Of a stretch of DNA of 64,000 nucleotides, positions 23,427-35,845 are shown in pieces (within the stretch, counting starts at the first letter, position 1; each line of letters begins with the position of its first letter). A model generated the notes under the pieces. The model saw only the letters and a list, made by a program, of their open reading frames with translations, made no database searches and had not been told where the DNA came from. Both the position numbers and the translations under genes were made by a program. The DNA is from Anarhynchus alexandrinus (lineage: Eukaryota > Chordata > Aves > Charadriiformes > Charadriidae). The stretch covers positions 6,601,159 through 6,665,158 of the forward strand of contig VUYV01000007.1 in NCBI GenBank assembly GCA_008711295.1, given 5' to 3'.

Positions 23427-26400
23427 TCAGTCTGCAGGGCGAGCATTGTTCTGTTGTCACTTGAGCCTTCCCTCACGGCGAAGTAAAAGGGATGAGATTG
23501 AACATGAAAACCAGATGCCGTGTGTGTGCCTTGCTCTGGGCCGTCCATCGGAGGGATCCCCCTAATCTGGGGGGGGCGAAGGATAATAAATGTTGTGTTT
23601 AAAAGCCACGGGCACGGACGGAGCTTCGCATGGTTCAAGGAAGACAGTAGCATGTGCCGAGCGAAGGGGTCATAGCTTAAAACAACTGATTCCCACTAAT
23701 TCTCCTTTAGAGGAAGGACTGTGCATCCTCCAGCAGGACCCGTGCCGGGGTTTCGGTACAAATTGCTCTGACATCTCGCACAATTTTGCACAGCGGGCTT
23801 TCGGACTCGACCTTTCTTCAACAGATTAAGCCCTTAACTCCTCTGCAGTACCACGGAGACACCTATAATTTTAATGCAGAGGTTTGTCCGTTCCTTTTTC
23901 TAATTTAAAAGGCAGGAGGTTGGCTTGATGGATGGGCGTTTCATGCCTGGAGTTATTGATACGGGGAAATCCACAGCGTGCAGAAAAATCAGATAGGCAG
24001 AGGGGCTTACCATAATGCCATCTGACACACTCGTAAGCTTTACATGATTTGTACAAATCAGGAGTATGAAACTCTACCAGCAGCCTCGTTTGTGCTCTCG
24101 GAGCGAAAGGACGCAAAAAGGAGGGAATTTATGTCGGTGTGGTTACAAAATTTGCATTGTCTTAGAGCATCGGCTGAGCAAAGCTGGAAACGGTTACTCA
24201 AACCACTGCCAGGTCAGCACGCTGGTCTCTACATGGTTTTATTTTTAATATATCAGGCTAAAATTAAGAAAAGAACAGTCTTGCTGGCCGATAGGTGTTT
24301 CAGGACAAATCTTGACTCAGCATCACCTTCTACCAGTCCCAACGCTGCTAAAATGTGATGTTAGTGCAGCAAGAAAAAGCAATTTCTTTATATTCTGGTG
24401 GCACTCACAGTATATAATCACAGGAAGAAATGACAGCTCCGAGTCATGAAATTTGGTGGTTTTGTTCTGCCTGGGCTCGCATTTTGCAGTATGCCCATGG
24501 ACGTATGAATCGGAGTATTATGCAGGAGATACAGTCAAGGAAACTGACCCCAAAGCAGAAGCCATATATGGATGAGTTATTGAAGAAGAGTGCCTGAACG
24601 CAGGTTGCTTGAGCTCCGGAGAGCAGCTATGTGGTATGCGTTGCCTGTTTATTATGATTTTGGATGAGGAACTAGCTTGACTCTCGGTAAATGACATGAA
24701 ACCCCAAATTGCTTCACTAGAAACCTCATCCAAACATCATGACTGTGTTATCACCCCAGCTGGAGAAAAAGCTATTTCCGTAAAAACAATATTTAGTTTA
24801 ATTGGAAGTCAAAATTACTCAATGGACAGGTCCCACGGCTCACAGGGGTACAGTTGCAGAACAGGGTCCTTTCATTTCGCAGATGTTTTGAAAGAAGGCA
24901 AATGAAATAAATAGGAAATGTCCCAGCTCCTCTCCACCCTCTCCCGTACCTGCCGACCACGCTGCTGGGCTGTCTCTGCAGACCTGAGCCCCAACGCTCC
25001 ATCACGCCCACCGCTCGCATCCCTGTGCCAGCATCATCCCTATGGACACAACTATGATCTCGGGGGAGTCCTCTACCATCGCAGCTCCTCCTGCGTTGGG
25101 GCTACCCACGAGAAGCAAGATCCATCTGTTGCAACCGCCGACCTCTACCTTCTGTAGATCTTGTGGACATGGCTTTGCTATCCCCTGTGGCTGGCTGTCC
25201 CTCCTCTCTTGTCGGCAGCAGGCTTGAGGCAGGTAACTCAATCCCAAGCGGTGTTTTTAGGCGGGATTACAGTTTTTGCGTGCTTTCCCCATACCTAATG
25301 AGGTGGAGCGGCGAGGTAGCTGGGTATAGGTTTCAGGCTTTTGATAGCTTAGCGTGGCAGAGGGAGCTCGTGCTCGTTTTGCAGGGACCTGAATGGAGAC
25401 TGTCACCTGCATTGGAGCACGAAGGGACTAAAGACAGAGCATCGTATGGTCTTCAGTCCTCCTTCTTCACGCAAAGTCCGTCTCGCAATTCAGCTGAACT
25501 CACCCAAAGGAAAAGGAAATTGCAGAAAATGATAGAGCTGCTATTTTTTTCATAATTTTGGCTCCAGTCTTGCCAAGCACCACAGCCTTCAAACCACAAA
25601 GCTGTGTAAGCCCCCAGCCATCGCTGAAATCAATCAACCAGCATCAGGCACCAGATCCTCTCTGTGGCTCTGGTCCTGGGTGACTTCTTCTCTGATGTGA
25701 CCAGGGGAGCTGGAAGAGACAGGCTGTTCAGGAGGTTCTTGGGGGTGAGGACTCTTATTTAGCAGCTTTGGAGAACCCTTTTGCACCCATTTGAATTTAA
25801 ATCAATCAATCATTAACCATCTCCTTGGGTCCAGAGAGACGCTCCCTGCTTCAAAACCACCCACTCACTGCACAGGACGAGACGTGGAGAGAGGAAGGTT
25901 GGTTCTCCCCCAGCTGAGACCTGTATCCATATGATACCAGGTTTTTCCATTTTGATACATTTCCGAATTTCTTCTCATCAGATTCTGCAATGAATTCACC
26001 AGAGGAAACAACGAGAATGCAAAATCACTTTCATAAAGTCTGGAAAAAATAATCCATTGAACCTCTATAGTACATCAGGTTAAGGAAAAGACATCTGGCT
26101 TTTATTATGCTTTATAAGGTTGATAGCAAATAAGGGTATTAGAGTTAATTTACTTATTTAGAGAGAAACGACTCAATCACAGAAGCCATGATTGTGACTG
26201 CATGTTAAGAGAGCTCCAAAATTCTCTCCAATCTCCTCCGGGAGTGAAACAGTGCCAATGGTAAAGCAACGTTTGTTTTCCACAGAGGTATTCCCCAAAG
26301 GATGCAAAGATTAGAGTAAAAACACCAAGAATAAGTCCTTCCCAGACAGCCTGGCTGCATAGGAAGACAAACCAAAATATTATTTAGTGGTGTAGGTGTA

Positions 26401-26554
26401 ACTGGAGGCTGACAACAAGACCTGGTTGTGGCGGTGCCGTAATTTATGCAAATAGAGATATCCTACCAAAGAGGTTGAGATGTTAACAGGTGAGAGAGAG
26501 AAAAGAGGGAGGAGAGGAGACAATTGATTGGAAGGAATTATTGACTCAGAGATG
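23427..26554. other. Unique non-coding DNA
   Basis: No gene is recognised. Frames of about 80-130 codons between 24793 and 25555 overlap on both strands and have no recognisable domain. Positions 25960-26170 are A/T-rich. No microsatellite of note. Confidence 0.5.
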
Positions 26555-26988
26555 TTGCTTGGAAGGGGCCTCTGGGGGTCTCTAGTCCAAAGGCACACTG
26601 TCACCTGAATGAGGTCATTGTCTACCTGTGAGGACAGGGCTTTCTTGACCTCTCAGGGACCTGTTCCAGGGCTGCATCACCCTCCTGGTGAAGAATTTGT
26701 TTCTAAAGCCCATCTTGAAACAGTGGCCACTGTCCTTTGTGATTCTGCTGTTTCCAAGCAGAGCTTGGCTCCATCATCTTCATAACTCCTCTTCAAGCTG
26801 CTGTAGGCTAGCAGCAAACCTGCTCACCTCTTTTTCATGCATCTGGAAAAGTCCAGCATCCCAACCTCCCCTCACAAGCCATGCAAGCCCCCGGTAATGC
26901 TGGGAGACCTGTGCTGGATCCTCTCCAGGTTATCAATATCCCTCTTGAAATGGGGGGCCCAGCGTTGGACAAAACTTCAAGCTGTTGC
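26555..26988 (-). mobile_element. Old, diverged CR1 LINE fragment
   Basis: On the plus strand the order of blocks is that of an antisense CR1 3' region: TTGGAAGGGGCCTCTGGGGG with TCTAGTCC, a GGACCTGTTCCAGGGCTGCATCACCCTC block (26657-26684), GTGAAGAATTTGTTTCTAA (26689-26707), a GTGCTGGATCCTCTCCAGG block (26911-26929), and finally CTCTTGAAATGGGGGGCCCAGC, matching the 'TTGAACTGGGGAGCCCAGAACTGGAC' part of CR1. Many substitutions and indels separate it from the young copies, so it belongs to an older subfamily. No (ATTCTATG)n tail is left. Limits are approximate. Confidence 0.85.
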
Positions 26989-27353
26989 AAGAGTCTGCGG
27001 TGGCTTCCTATGACACTCAGCCTCCACTTCCCCCCAGACTGGAAGAGCAAGAATAAAAGAAAACCATGCCAAGCATACAAAGCAACTCCCTTAACTCAGG
27101 TAGTGGAGCAGACCCCTTTCAGAGAGGTTCTTGGGCAGCCAGGGCAGAGCACGGACAAATGGAGTTCCCAGGGATCAAGCCATAACCTCTTGGCCAGGAC
27201 TGGAGGTCCTCACCAGCCTGGCACTGACAAATCATGCTCACCAAAGGCTTGATGAGGCAGACATGGTTGCTTTCCATTAGGGACGGTCCTTTTGGGGAAT
27301 TTCGAAGCCTTAAGAGGAGTCAGATTTGTATTATATCAGAGTAACAGGGTTTA

Positions 27354-27381
27354 CTTTTTCTTTTCTTTTCTTTTTTCTTTT
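27354..27381. repeat. (TTTTC)n-like pyrimidine tract
   Basis: About five imperfect TTTTC units, one strand all pyrimidine. Confidence 0.85.
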
Positions 27382-30300
27382 GGGTCAGTGTTACCACTTG
27401 CAGTGAAGAACAGGTGACGGAAAAGTGTAGTTCTCCCTCCTAAACCCATGAGCACAAAAGCTTCTGACAGGTGACTGCAGAGGCCAAGATGTCCTGCAAA
27501 GGGTACGCTGCCATGGAGCATAGGAGGGTTTAGAGGAAGGCACAAGCTTTTGAGAAACAGCTGGAATAAGGCAAGGGAAAGGGGAAAAGATGATTTGAAT
27601 ATTCTGCCTAAGCTGCTCCCTCCTTTCAGAGCTTGCCTACACAATTTAAGAGACAACTCGGAGGTGATGCACTGATTTATCCAGAGGACAATAGCTCCAA
27701 ACCTTTCAGTGTCAGTCTGACTTTTGAGGATTTTCCTCACTCTAGTTAAATACCTGCTTTTTTTTTGTTAACCCTTATCACTTCCACCACTCTGGACACT
27801 GCCACGCTCCCAGGCTGCTGTGGAGGACTTCATCAGCCGTCCCCATCTCAGCCGCCCTGGGCCTCCTCCTCCGGCAGTGAGGAACACCAGCGGTTTTGTG
27901 AAGGCTGCCATGCCTTTGGAGACACGAAGAGTACCCCCCGGCTGTGGCCGAGAACAGAGACGGGATATTTACACAGATATCAAGTACATCCAAAGGTGCT
28001 CCCATAAACAGAGATGATTTCAGAGGGGATAGCCAACCTTCTGCTTTGGACTGGGGCCAACCTCTACTGATCCCCCCCCCTTTCTCCCGCACTCTCCATC
28101 TTCACCGGGTCTCGCCAGGCACGACCCTGCTCCCACTCTGGGTTTCTGCATGTCATTTTTTTCCCTGTCTTTGGCCTTTTTGGAGGTCTGCCGCCTCCGA
28201 ATGGGTTTAGGGGGCACATGACTCCACCAACCACCACCGATAGCCTGGGAGGAGGTCGGTCTCTGCCACCCCACGAATGTCTCCCCATGAGTGTGTCGAG
28301 CTGTGTGGTTTGGTGAGGATTGCGAGGTGGGACTGTCGCTCCCCAGAACGACAGCATTTCAATTACATAACTCATTGCTATTTGGTGGGGGCCAGTTGCA
28401 AAACTGACAAAAATAAAGGCAGCATCTTCTCCACAGAGTCTTTTCAGCCTAGAAAGAGCTGAGCTGCACGCTGCAAAAGTGCAGAAAGGCAGAAATTATT
28501 TCTTTTGGCATTAGGAATTAGCAAATCAGTGTCGCTGTCAACCCCCCAAAAAAAAAAGAAAACAAAGACAAAACTCCACAGTCTTTAAGGACATCCATGT
28601 GGGAAGCAAAGCACGTGCCCAGAGGCCACCCTCGATAGCCTCCAGGCTCTGGGCAGAGCCGGACTTACCCTGGGATGCTGGAGCCCGCATCCAGGCATCC
28701 TTGCCGGGAAATGTCCCCTGCGGAGCGAGCACCTTGAGAGCCCATCAGCATGGGCTTGTGTGTGTCTACGTCTCAGTTATCCTAGGAAAAACACTTCTTG
28801 TTCTGCCCGCGGAAGGGGTTTTAGGGTATCACAAGGGAGGGAGCGCTGGGAAGATGTGAGCTGCCGTGGAAATCTGGTTCCCTTGGGGGTCATTACATCC
28901 CTAATGGCACCTGATAGCTCCAAGGAAGCTTTCAAGTGCCCTTTCAGCACACCTCCTCTCCGCGGACACATCTGTCCCAGGGCACTCTGTCATCAGGTCT
29001 CTCTGCTGTTAGTTTAAATGCAGCGGGGATCCCCCCTCCCCTGTTCCTGTTTTAAGGAAGCAATAAATATTTTTTATCTCATTTTTGAGCAACACACCTG
29101 AGATTTCCAGAACATTGCTTGTAGATATCATTTCTAGGGATTTCTTTTTTTTTTTTTCCTTTTAGTTTTCTCCGAGTTTTACTTTTGTCGGGAAAAAAAA
29201 AATTGCTGCTGCCACCAGCTGGAGCTTTCTGGAAATGGCATTTAAAAGTTTTCTTGCATCCCACAGGGCACATTTACAGCCACTCGTACTTTTATTCCTG
29301 CTCATTACAGTTAGCTGAAAACAAATTTAAACCCAGCTTGTTTCTTGGAGGCATCCAAGAACAAAACTATATGAGATCGGATTACTTTTGCTTGAGCTGG
29401 ATCCTTCAATGCCAGTAACTTAGCCAGAAGTGAAATAAAATCTATTCTCAGCCATAATTTCACCAGTTAAAACAGGAGCTGTGAGCAAGGGGAAGTTTAG
29501 AGAGTCAAAAGTGGCCTGAGGAATTTGCTTCTATCCATAATTTAAAAAAAAAATAAATAACCAAACCTGGAGAAATAGGTAAAATAAAATGCAGGGTCGT
29601 CTCTTCCATGATTAATGTATTGATTGAAAGGGAAGAGCTGTGAATTTGAGAGCGATCAGCAATATTGCTGGGGATGGCAGAGGCTGAAATTGCTTTTCAT
29701 GGAGCTGAGCAAGAGGTTTCAGCGTTTTTAAAGCCTCGCTTCCAGCTGCAGCCAGCGATGCTCCTGAAAAACCCGATCCAGCCAAAAAAATCAAATTTTC
29801 CCCTAAATCGGTGAATCTCACTGGGACTTTCCACAATGGATTTACAACACCAATAACCGAAGAGCGGTGCTGGAAGAGGCAAGTCACCCCCTAAAATCCA
29901 ACCCAGCCTCCAGGAGAGGTGATTTATGCTCGGGGCGGCTGAGCTTTCAGATGGATGTTCTTGGCTAGTTTGCAGTAATGCCACTCAAAGATAATTTTTG
30001 ATTTAATCCATGCCACATGAGGCAGTGGCGGTGCTGACCCTTGGCTTTTAACCCCAAGACCTTCGCTGTTCTGGCTAAAGGAACTACTGTCTGTCCTCTG
30101 ATAACCCCCCTGACATAACTCAGCTGGGTTTAATATCTCCTGCTGGTGTTTATTGATAAAGACGCAGAATCGGCGGGTCACGTTAGCAGCTAGAAATGAG
30201 CACCCATGCAATACATCGTACCAAAACCCCGTGCAAGATTTTCACCGCCTTTTTGGCCTTGAAAGTGTTCAGTTCGAGGAGACCCACAAATCCCAGCCGC

Positions 30301-30854
30301 GTTTACCGCAGCGGATTTAAAGGTTGTCCCCAGGGGAACGCTACCGCTGTTCCTCCTATACTATCGTATTACCTGAGGCTTTTAAAACAGCACAGGGCTG
30401 TCTCTGAAGGTATTCCTATGCCACAAACCCCTTTCCCGAACCACAACGTCCATATATCTTACTTGACTCAGTCCCAGTGCTGGTAGAGACTGGATTTTGC
30501 TGGGCTGGGATTTAAGGAAACAGCCTCTATTTTAAATGTGTCTCTTTTTCTCCCAGCTCAAAGCAATTTTGGCTTTTCCAAGCCAGAACCGTCACCGCCT
30601 CCTGTGCCGGGAGGGTTTGTTGCGCCAGCTTCCCCCGTTTGCCAAAGCTTCTTGAAATAATGTCTTCTTTTAAGCATTGGTAAAGAAACCTACAGCCCCG
30701 GTAGTCTGATTTCTGCCCTGGAAAACCTTCACCCGTTTGAGATCCAGCTCGGTTACTACACTGCAGCCTTGCAAGGAGCTTTGCCCAGCTTAGTGGGAGA
30801 GGGGAGAGAAGCACTTGAAAGCAAAATAGGCATGTTAATGTGAAGCAAAAAGGG

Positions 30855-30877
30855 AAAAAAAAAAAAAAAAAAAAAAA
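30855..30877. repeat. A23 homopolymer
   Basis: Twenty-three consecutive A residues. No retroelement body is recognisable upstream on the plus strand, so I do not call it a retroposon tail. Confidence 0.95.
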
Positions 30878-30944
30878 TAAAATGATGGTCAGAAAGAACA
30901 GGAATCCCTTGAGAAAGAGAAATACTGCCTGGAAGAGGAGGCTC

Positions 30945-31150
30945 GCACGTCGGCGCACACGCATTCCCTGGCGAGTGCGTGGTGGAGAAGAATTCGGGTC
31001 TCACCTACCCCTCGCCTCGGCGGATTTATCGCTCCCCTCCACAAAACCCCGGCAGTGATGGATTCGGTGCGCTGATGGGAAAGCAGGAACGCTCCCCGCG
31101 GTAACTGGCAACGGCCGGAGCCTGCGGAGCACCGGGAGTGCGTGGGGGCT
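30945..31150. other. CpG-rich patch
   Basis: CpG dinucleotides are frequent here (for example around 30945-30980, 31010-31035 and 31090-31140), well above the A/T-rich left flank. No recognisable exon or TATA motif. It lies just left of a G-rich cluster at 31266-31322. Confidence 0.35.
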
Positions 31151-31265
31151 GGATGCGCTTGCTGATAAAGGGCCGGGTTTTATCTCAAATAGAATTTTAG
31201 ACTAATCTGGGCTTTTAAAGAGAAATGCGTTTGGGAGAAGTCTGGCTAAGCACGCAGGTGGCTGT

Positions 31266-31322
31266 GGGGAGGGGGGTGTGGGGCGGAGGGATGCTCGGCA
31301 TTTTTTGAGGGGTTGGGGGGGG
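31266..31322 (+). other. G-run cluster able to form a G-quadruplex
   Basis: G runs of four (31266), six (31271), four (31280) and three (31288) lie within 25 bases with loops of 1-4 bases, matching the usual G3+N1-7 quadruplex rule. Further runs follow at 31309 and 31315-31322. Whether it folds in the cell is unknown. Confidence 0.7.
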
Positions 31323-32875
31323 CTGCCTGCTGCTGGCAGAAGCCGGCGGAGGTGGGCTCAGCCCGGTCGCAGGGTGGTCCATGCAGGTCGCAGTGAGGGC
31401 AGCCGCAGGGATACGGCCGGCTCTGCCATACCTGGGCTGCAGATAACACCCAACAGGAGACATCTGTGCGCAGAGCTTCCCCGCTCTGAGCAGGGATGCG
31501 TGCCTGGGAGCAGATTGGCAGGAGGGAGATAAGCTGCTGACACCCTTTAAAAGGGAGCCCAGGCAAAGGTTCCCAAAAATCAAGTTTGCCCAAGCCTGCA
31601 AAGAGCCGTCATTCTCCAAGAGCTATGACGGTTTGAAGCCCGCTGTTTCCCCATCCCTCCCCACCCCTCTTATTCCAGCTCAGCCAACATCTGAAGGAGG
31701 AACAGAGAGGAATGAAAGTGATAACAAATTGCTATAAAGTGTTTAATATCCATAAATCAAGCCTACAGCTTCAGTACTGCCATTCGTCTTTCCCTTGCAA
31801 AGATGGCACTTAACAGTCACGTAAGAAAATAACTTGCCATCTCAGCTGTCCTTCTCGCAGTCAATAAGATCAGCAATTAATTCTGGAAACGAACAGGCGT
31901 AGCTACATTGGAAGGAGGCAGGTGAGAGGCTTTCCAGCATTAAACAACACAACGAGCCTCAACGCCATCACAGAAGGTGACGTACTTATTTATCCCCCCC
32001 CTCCCCCCCCGCCGCCACTGAAGGTATAAATAAAACCATCAGTAAAAATAGGTCGGATCCCTGGATCCTCGGCAGTGAAGTGATAAGGAGCTCTGTCGCT
32101 GACAACCGGACCTGAGCTATGGAAGCTTTCCAATATCCAAGACGAGCCAGCCAGGCGGCTTACGTCTTCACGTATCGCCTGGCCATTGTGGGAACTATTG
32201 TATTAAGGTCTATAAACATCCCGGGCTTTATCTGGGGCTGTGGAGGGGAAGGCGGAGGAAGGGACTGAGGGAACCACGTGCAGTGACTGCCCTTGGCAGG
32301 ATGCTCGGTGCCCGCGGCGAGGGAGCGTTCTTGTTCCCTTTGGGCACCACCTCCCCCTGCTCTCACCGCTCTCCATGGCATTGCACAAGGTCCCAAGTTA
32401 ACATTTTGCCTTTCGACACAGATGTTCTTTCCAGCTGGAGCTTTATACAAGAAACAGAATTGTCCAGGATTGAGCAAACCCTTCCTTCAGTGCTGTTTCT
32501 CCAACCAGTCCTGGTGGCGAGGACCTCCTTTCCTCCAGGTCATCATCCCTATGTCTTCCCCTCGCTGGGATGGTTTACCCCAGGGTCCTGCTCTGACGGC
32601 TCTCAACACCATTCCCAGTTAGCATCTCACGTTGACAGGGAAGAGAGGAGGCTACAATCACCTTTTGCCTTCGCATCCCCCCATCGGGGACCGTCAGGCT
32701 TTAATTGCAGCTCTTCGCTCCATCTTTTGGGTCTCCACCCAGCACAGTGGAGTCCAGAGTCTGGATTTGGGCTCCCAGATGCGACAGCGTGATATACAAC
32801 TGCCCCGAGCTAACAACAGGAACTTGGATGCAGCCGCTGTGCCCAGCACTTGCCAAGTATTTATATATACATATT

Positions 32876-32892
32876 AAAAAAAAAAAAAANAA
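32876..32892. repeat. A-run with one ambiguous base
   Basis: Sixteen A residues with a single N at 32890. The N most likely marks unresolved homopolymer length rather than biology. Confidence 0.95.
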
Positions 32893-34809
32893 GCCTTTTT
32901 CTTTTGTAAAGGTAAGCACAGAAGAAAAATGTGAGGCGAAACATGGTGGCCAAGTTTTGCTGCCACGCTGGAGAATGCCAAGGAAAATCAAAACAATAGT
33001 CTGGGAGGGACAACGGCAGGGGCGGAAGGATAAGGCTGCGGTTCCCCATGCCACAGGAAGGCTTTGGTTTAACTTGAGCAAGGTTCTTTTGGAGACAAAT
33101 CCATAACCTCTCTTCTGTGAAGGCCTCCCAAGCTCAAGCGTCTCTCCCTTTGGCGTCCGCCCACGTCCTCTTGCCTGGTGGGTGATGCAGGAGACTTGAC
33201 TCGAAGTCTCCCTCTACAGACCAGTTCACAGCCCTGCCCACCATCGCGGGGTTTCAGTTTTTCGTTGGTGGTTGGGATTTTTGTTGTGATTTTGGATCTC
33301 TGACAACGTGAAGTTTGCATGTTAGTTTGCCTGTGCAAGTCTTTACTTGGGACTCATCCATCACTTTCCTAGTTAAAACAGAGCTGCTTGTCAAGAGGAA
33401 GTAATTTGTCTCTCACGAAAGAGTCACCCTCCCACCCCCGCCAACCACTCCGCCGCGGTGCAAGCAAATCCATTAGCTTCCCTGGAAAATGCATCATCTG
33501 ACGTTGGGACTAAACTTTAGACTAACAAAACCCTCGAGAGGACATGAAGGAGCCATCTCTGTCACCCTGCTCAGTGGTCAGGTCAAAGCCTGACCTCTCT
33601 TTCCATTAAATCTTCAGCGTCTACGTTTAAGGGAAAATGTTGCAAATTGGCAGCAACTCTACGTTTGGTGACCAGAGTCAGAGCCCTGATTTCTAACCTC
33701 TCAGGTGGGCTCCTGGCTCTTTTTGAATCCCATCTCTGGAGCTGCTGCCTCTTCCTCCTCGCTCCCTTCTCACTCCTCGCAAGCAGAATAGGGAGGAAAC
33801 GCCTCTCGGAGGTGAAAGGCTGAAACAACCCAGAAATAAACTCTCCAAGCAGGAGGCAGCCTGTGCTAGCCGAGGAAACAGCCACTCATGCCTTCACGTC
33901 CGGCAGCCCTGCAAGCTCTGCACCATGCAGGAGCCATGTTGAGGGCAGGGCTCCAAAGAAAACACCCCAAACTCACATTCAAGTTCCTTTTCCCCACGCT
34001 TAAGCCCATCTTCTAATATTAACCCTTCTCCCACGGTCAGAGTAGAGTCGTACCCTCCCTATCCCAGACTTGCAAGCCTGGGAGAAGCACAGGAGACTTC
34101 TCCCACCCTGGTGCCCAAGCAGGACCTTGGATGATGTTTGCTCAGAGGAGCCCAACCACAACGTCTGCAAACATCTCCAACATATTCCATTCGAGCAGGT
34201 GAGAAAGGATCTCTGTGGGTCCTGTGGGGCAGGGCAAGACCAGGGCGCCAGGTCTTGGCTGGGGAGAGTGATGGTGGCAATGATGCTTTCTAGGAGGGTT
34301 CCTCCATCGCACCACCTCTTCGTTGCTGGACCACAGTCTTCCTTGGTCGCATATCACAAATGGAAGTAGATACCAACTGCCATCCCTTCAAGTGGAAACT
34401 CCCAAGTGTAGTCAGGAGAAACTATTTGTCAGGTTATTTCATCTGCCGAACAACAACATTTTGAAATTTGGGTCTAGGAAGTTTTCATTCACATCAATTT
34501 CATGTTTCATACCAGCAGAAAAAGAGGACATTTACTCCATTAACTCTCACATTGAATGATATTTTTTTTATTATTTAGGAGTTTTTCAAAAATTTAACAG
34601 CCAAAGAGAATTAAAATTATTAATAACACGAAAACTAACAGAATAGGTGTTTTGCTCACCAAATGATTTCCTTTTTTTTTTTCCATTTTTTTTGCTCAAG
34701 CAAAAAAAAAAGGTATTATTCATATAGGTCTAAATTAAAGGAGGAAAAGGAAACTTTTCCCCTCTATCTGGTTGTATTCTATGCATAGGAAAAAAAATAA
34801 AAAATAAAA

Positions 34810-34849
34810 GAAAAATAAAGAAGTTAAATGAAAAATAAAGAAGATAAAT
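34810..34849. repeat. 20-bp tandem duplication, two copies
   Basis: GAAAAATAAAGAAG is followed by TTAAAT in the first copy and ATAAAT in the second. The copies differ at one base and are directly adjacent in a purine- and A-rich context. Confidence 0.85.
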
Positions 34850-35209
34850 ACATCTCTAGGTGGTGTACCATGAGGCAATATAATGCGTTTCTAAATCCCT
34901 GGTGAAAAATTAAGCATCTTTGACAGTTCATTCCTGGACTTTCTGGGACAGAGCTGTGAAAGCAAATACAGCTGAACTCCAGCGAGGTGGAGAATATCAC
35001 TACTTTGAGACAGAGGTTGTAACAGATCCAGATTTAAAGACAACGGCTTTATTTTCCTATGGCCTTGAGGGGATTAAGAAAGGAGAGGAGTCCTGCCTCG
35101 CCACTGGAGATATAAATCCTGGAGGGTCACTCCATAGCCATCCGTCAAGCGAGAGGAAGGGAGGAGGCAGAGTAATTTTCAGTAGTAAATTTTGGTAAGA
35201 ACAAGCACT

Positions 35210-35375
35210 AATGGCCTAAAATTAAGAAAGAAAAACATTGGGCTAAATAGTAGGAAATGCTTTATAATGGTGAGGTCAGGCAGACAATGGAGAAACCTGC
35301 CAGGGGAGGTCAGGGGCTCTCCAATAACGGAGATGCTCAAGGATGGACTGAGGAGCCACAAAACAGGGGCTCTGC
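35210..35375 (+). mobile_element. Possible very old CR1-like remnant
   Basis: TTTATAATGGTGAG with GTCAGGCAGACAATGG, then CCTGCCAGGGGAGGT (35297-35311) and GAGATGCTCAAGGATGGACT (35330-35349), follow the order of a sense CR1 3' region: 'TTCACTGTGAGGGTGGTCAGGCACTGG', 'CTGCCCAGAGAGGT', 'GAGATATTCAAGACCTGGACT'. Divergence is high and the ends are unclear. An alternative is another LINE or LTR family with similar wording. Confidence 0.4.
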
Positions 35376-35694
35376 TGAAACCATCATCCCTCGAGCCCCT
35401 CGGACAGGGCTACCCCCATGGGGACGCGTGTGTGTCCCCCAGTTTGAGCTGCTCCCCAAGGTGATGGAGCTTTTGGGGGAAATGCAAGGTTTCTTGCAAG
35501 GTTTCTCGCTCTCTCCCGCCCGGGAGCAAGGTGCAGGGGAGGGCAGGGGGGGCTCGGCCGCAGCCCGCTCCCCTTGGAGCAGGAGAGATCTGCCCCAGCT
35601 GTTCCCGTTTCCAAAGGAAAACAGAGGCTGCCCGAAGAGGTGGGATCATCCATGTCGGGAAGGAAGAAAGAAGCCTTTCAGCAGAGCCCTCCCA
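35376..35694. other. GC-rich non-coding DNA
   Basis: No recognisable gene. Frames of 138-175 codons are open on overlapping phases (35257-35947), which fits a GC-rich stretch with few stops rather than one real exon. Confidence 0.45.
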
Positions 35695-35845
35695 CCAGGA
35701 AATTGGGAGAGCGATGCGGCAGGCGGAGGACGAGCCCGGGCGCCCGGGGGTCCGTGCGGATGCCAGCACAAGCCGCTTTCTTAAGCCTGTCAGGTTGATT
35801 TCCCCCCGGCTCCCCGCAACGGACACCTGCGGTCTGTTACGCGAC
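35695..35845. other. CpG-rich patch
   Basis: CpG is dense, especially at 35710-35780 and 35805-35845, then the sequence turns A/T-rich at 35850. No exon is recognised. Confidence 0.35.

Larger units (their letters stand above)
26989..30944. other. Unique non-coding DNA with T- and A-rich tracts
   Basis: No gene is recognised. There is a (TTTTC)n-like tract at 27354-27381, an A-rich stretch near 28548-28562, T runs near 29145-29158 and an A23 run at 30855-30877. A 129-codon minus-strand frame at 27351-27740 and a 145-codon frame at 30527-30964 run through these tracts and have no known domain. Confidence 0.5.
31323..35209. other. Unique non-coding DNA, A/T-rich at right
   Basis: No gene is recognised. 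A C-rich run lies at 31994-32010, and an A-run containing one N at 32876-32892. Frames of 126-169 codons at 32283-33106 are open on overlapping phases of both strands and two of them cross the N. Positions 31720-31900 and 34560-34870 are A/T-rich. The latter includes a 20-bp tandem duplication with one mismatch (34810-34829 and 34830-34849). Confidence 0.5.

Noticed and set aside
30855..30877. Poly-A run as the tail of a processed pseudogene or SINE
   Set aside because: No gene-like or SINE-like body is seen upstream and no flanking duplication was found; the same holds for the A28 run at 47479-47506.
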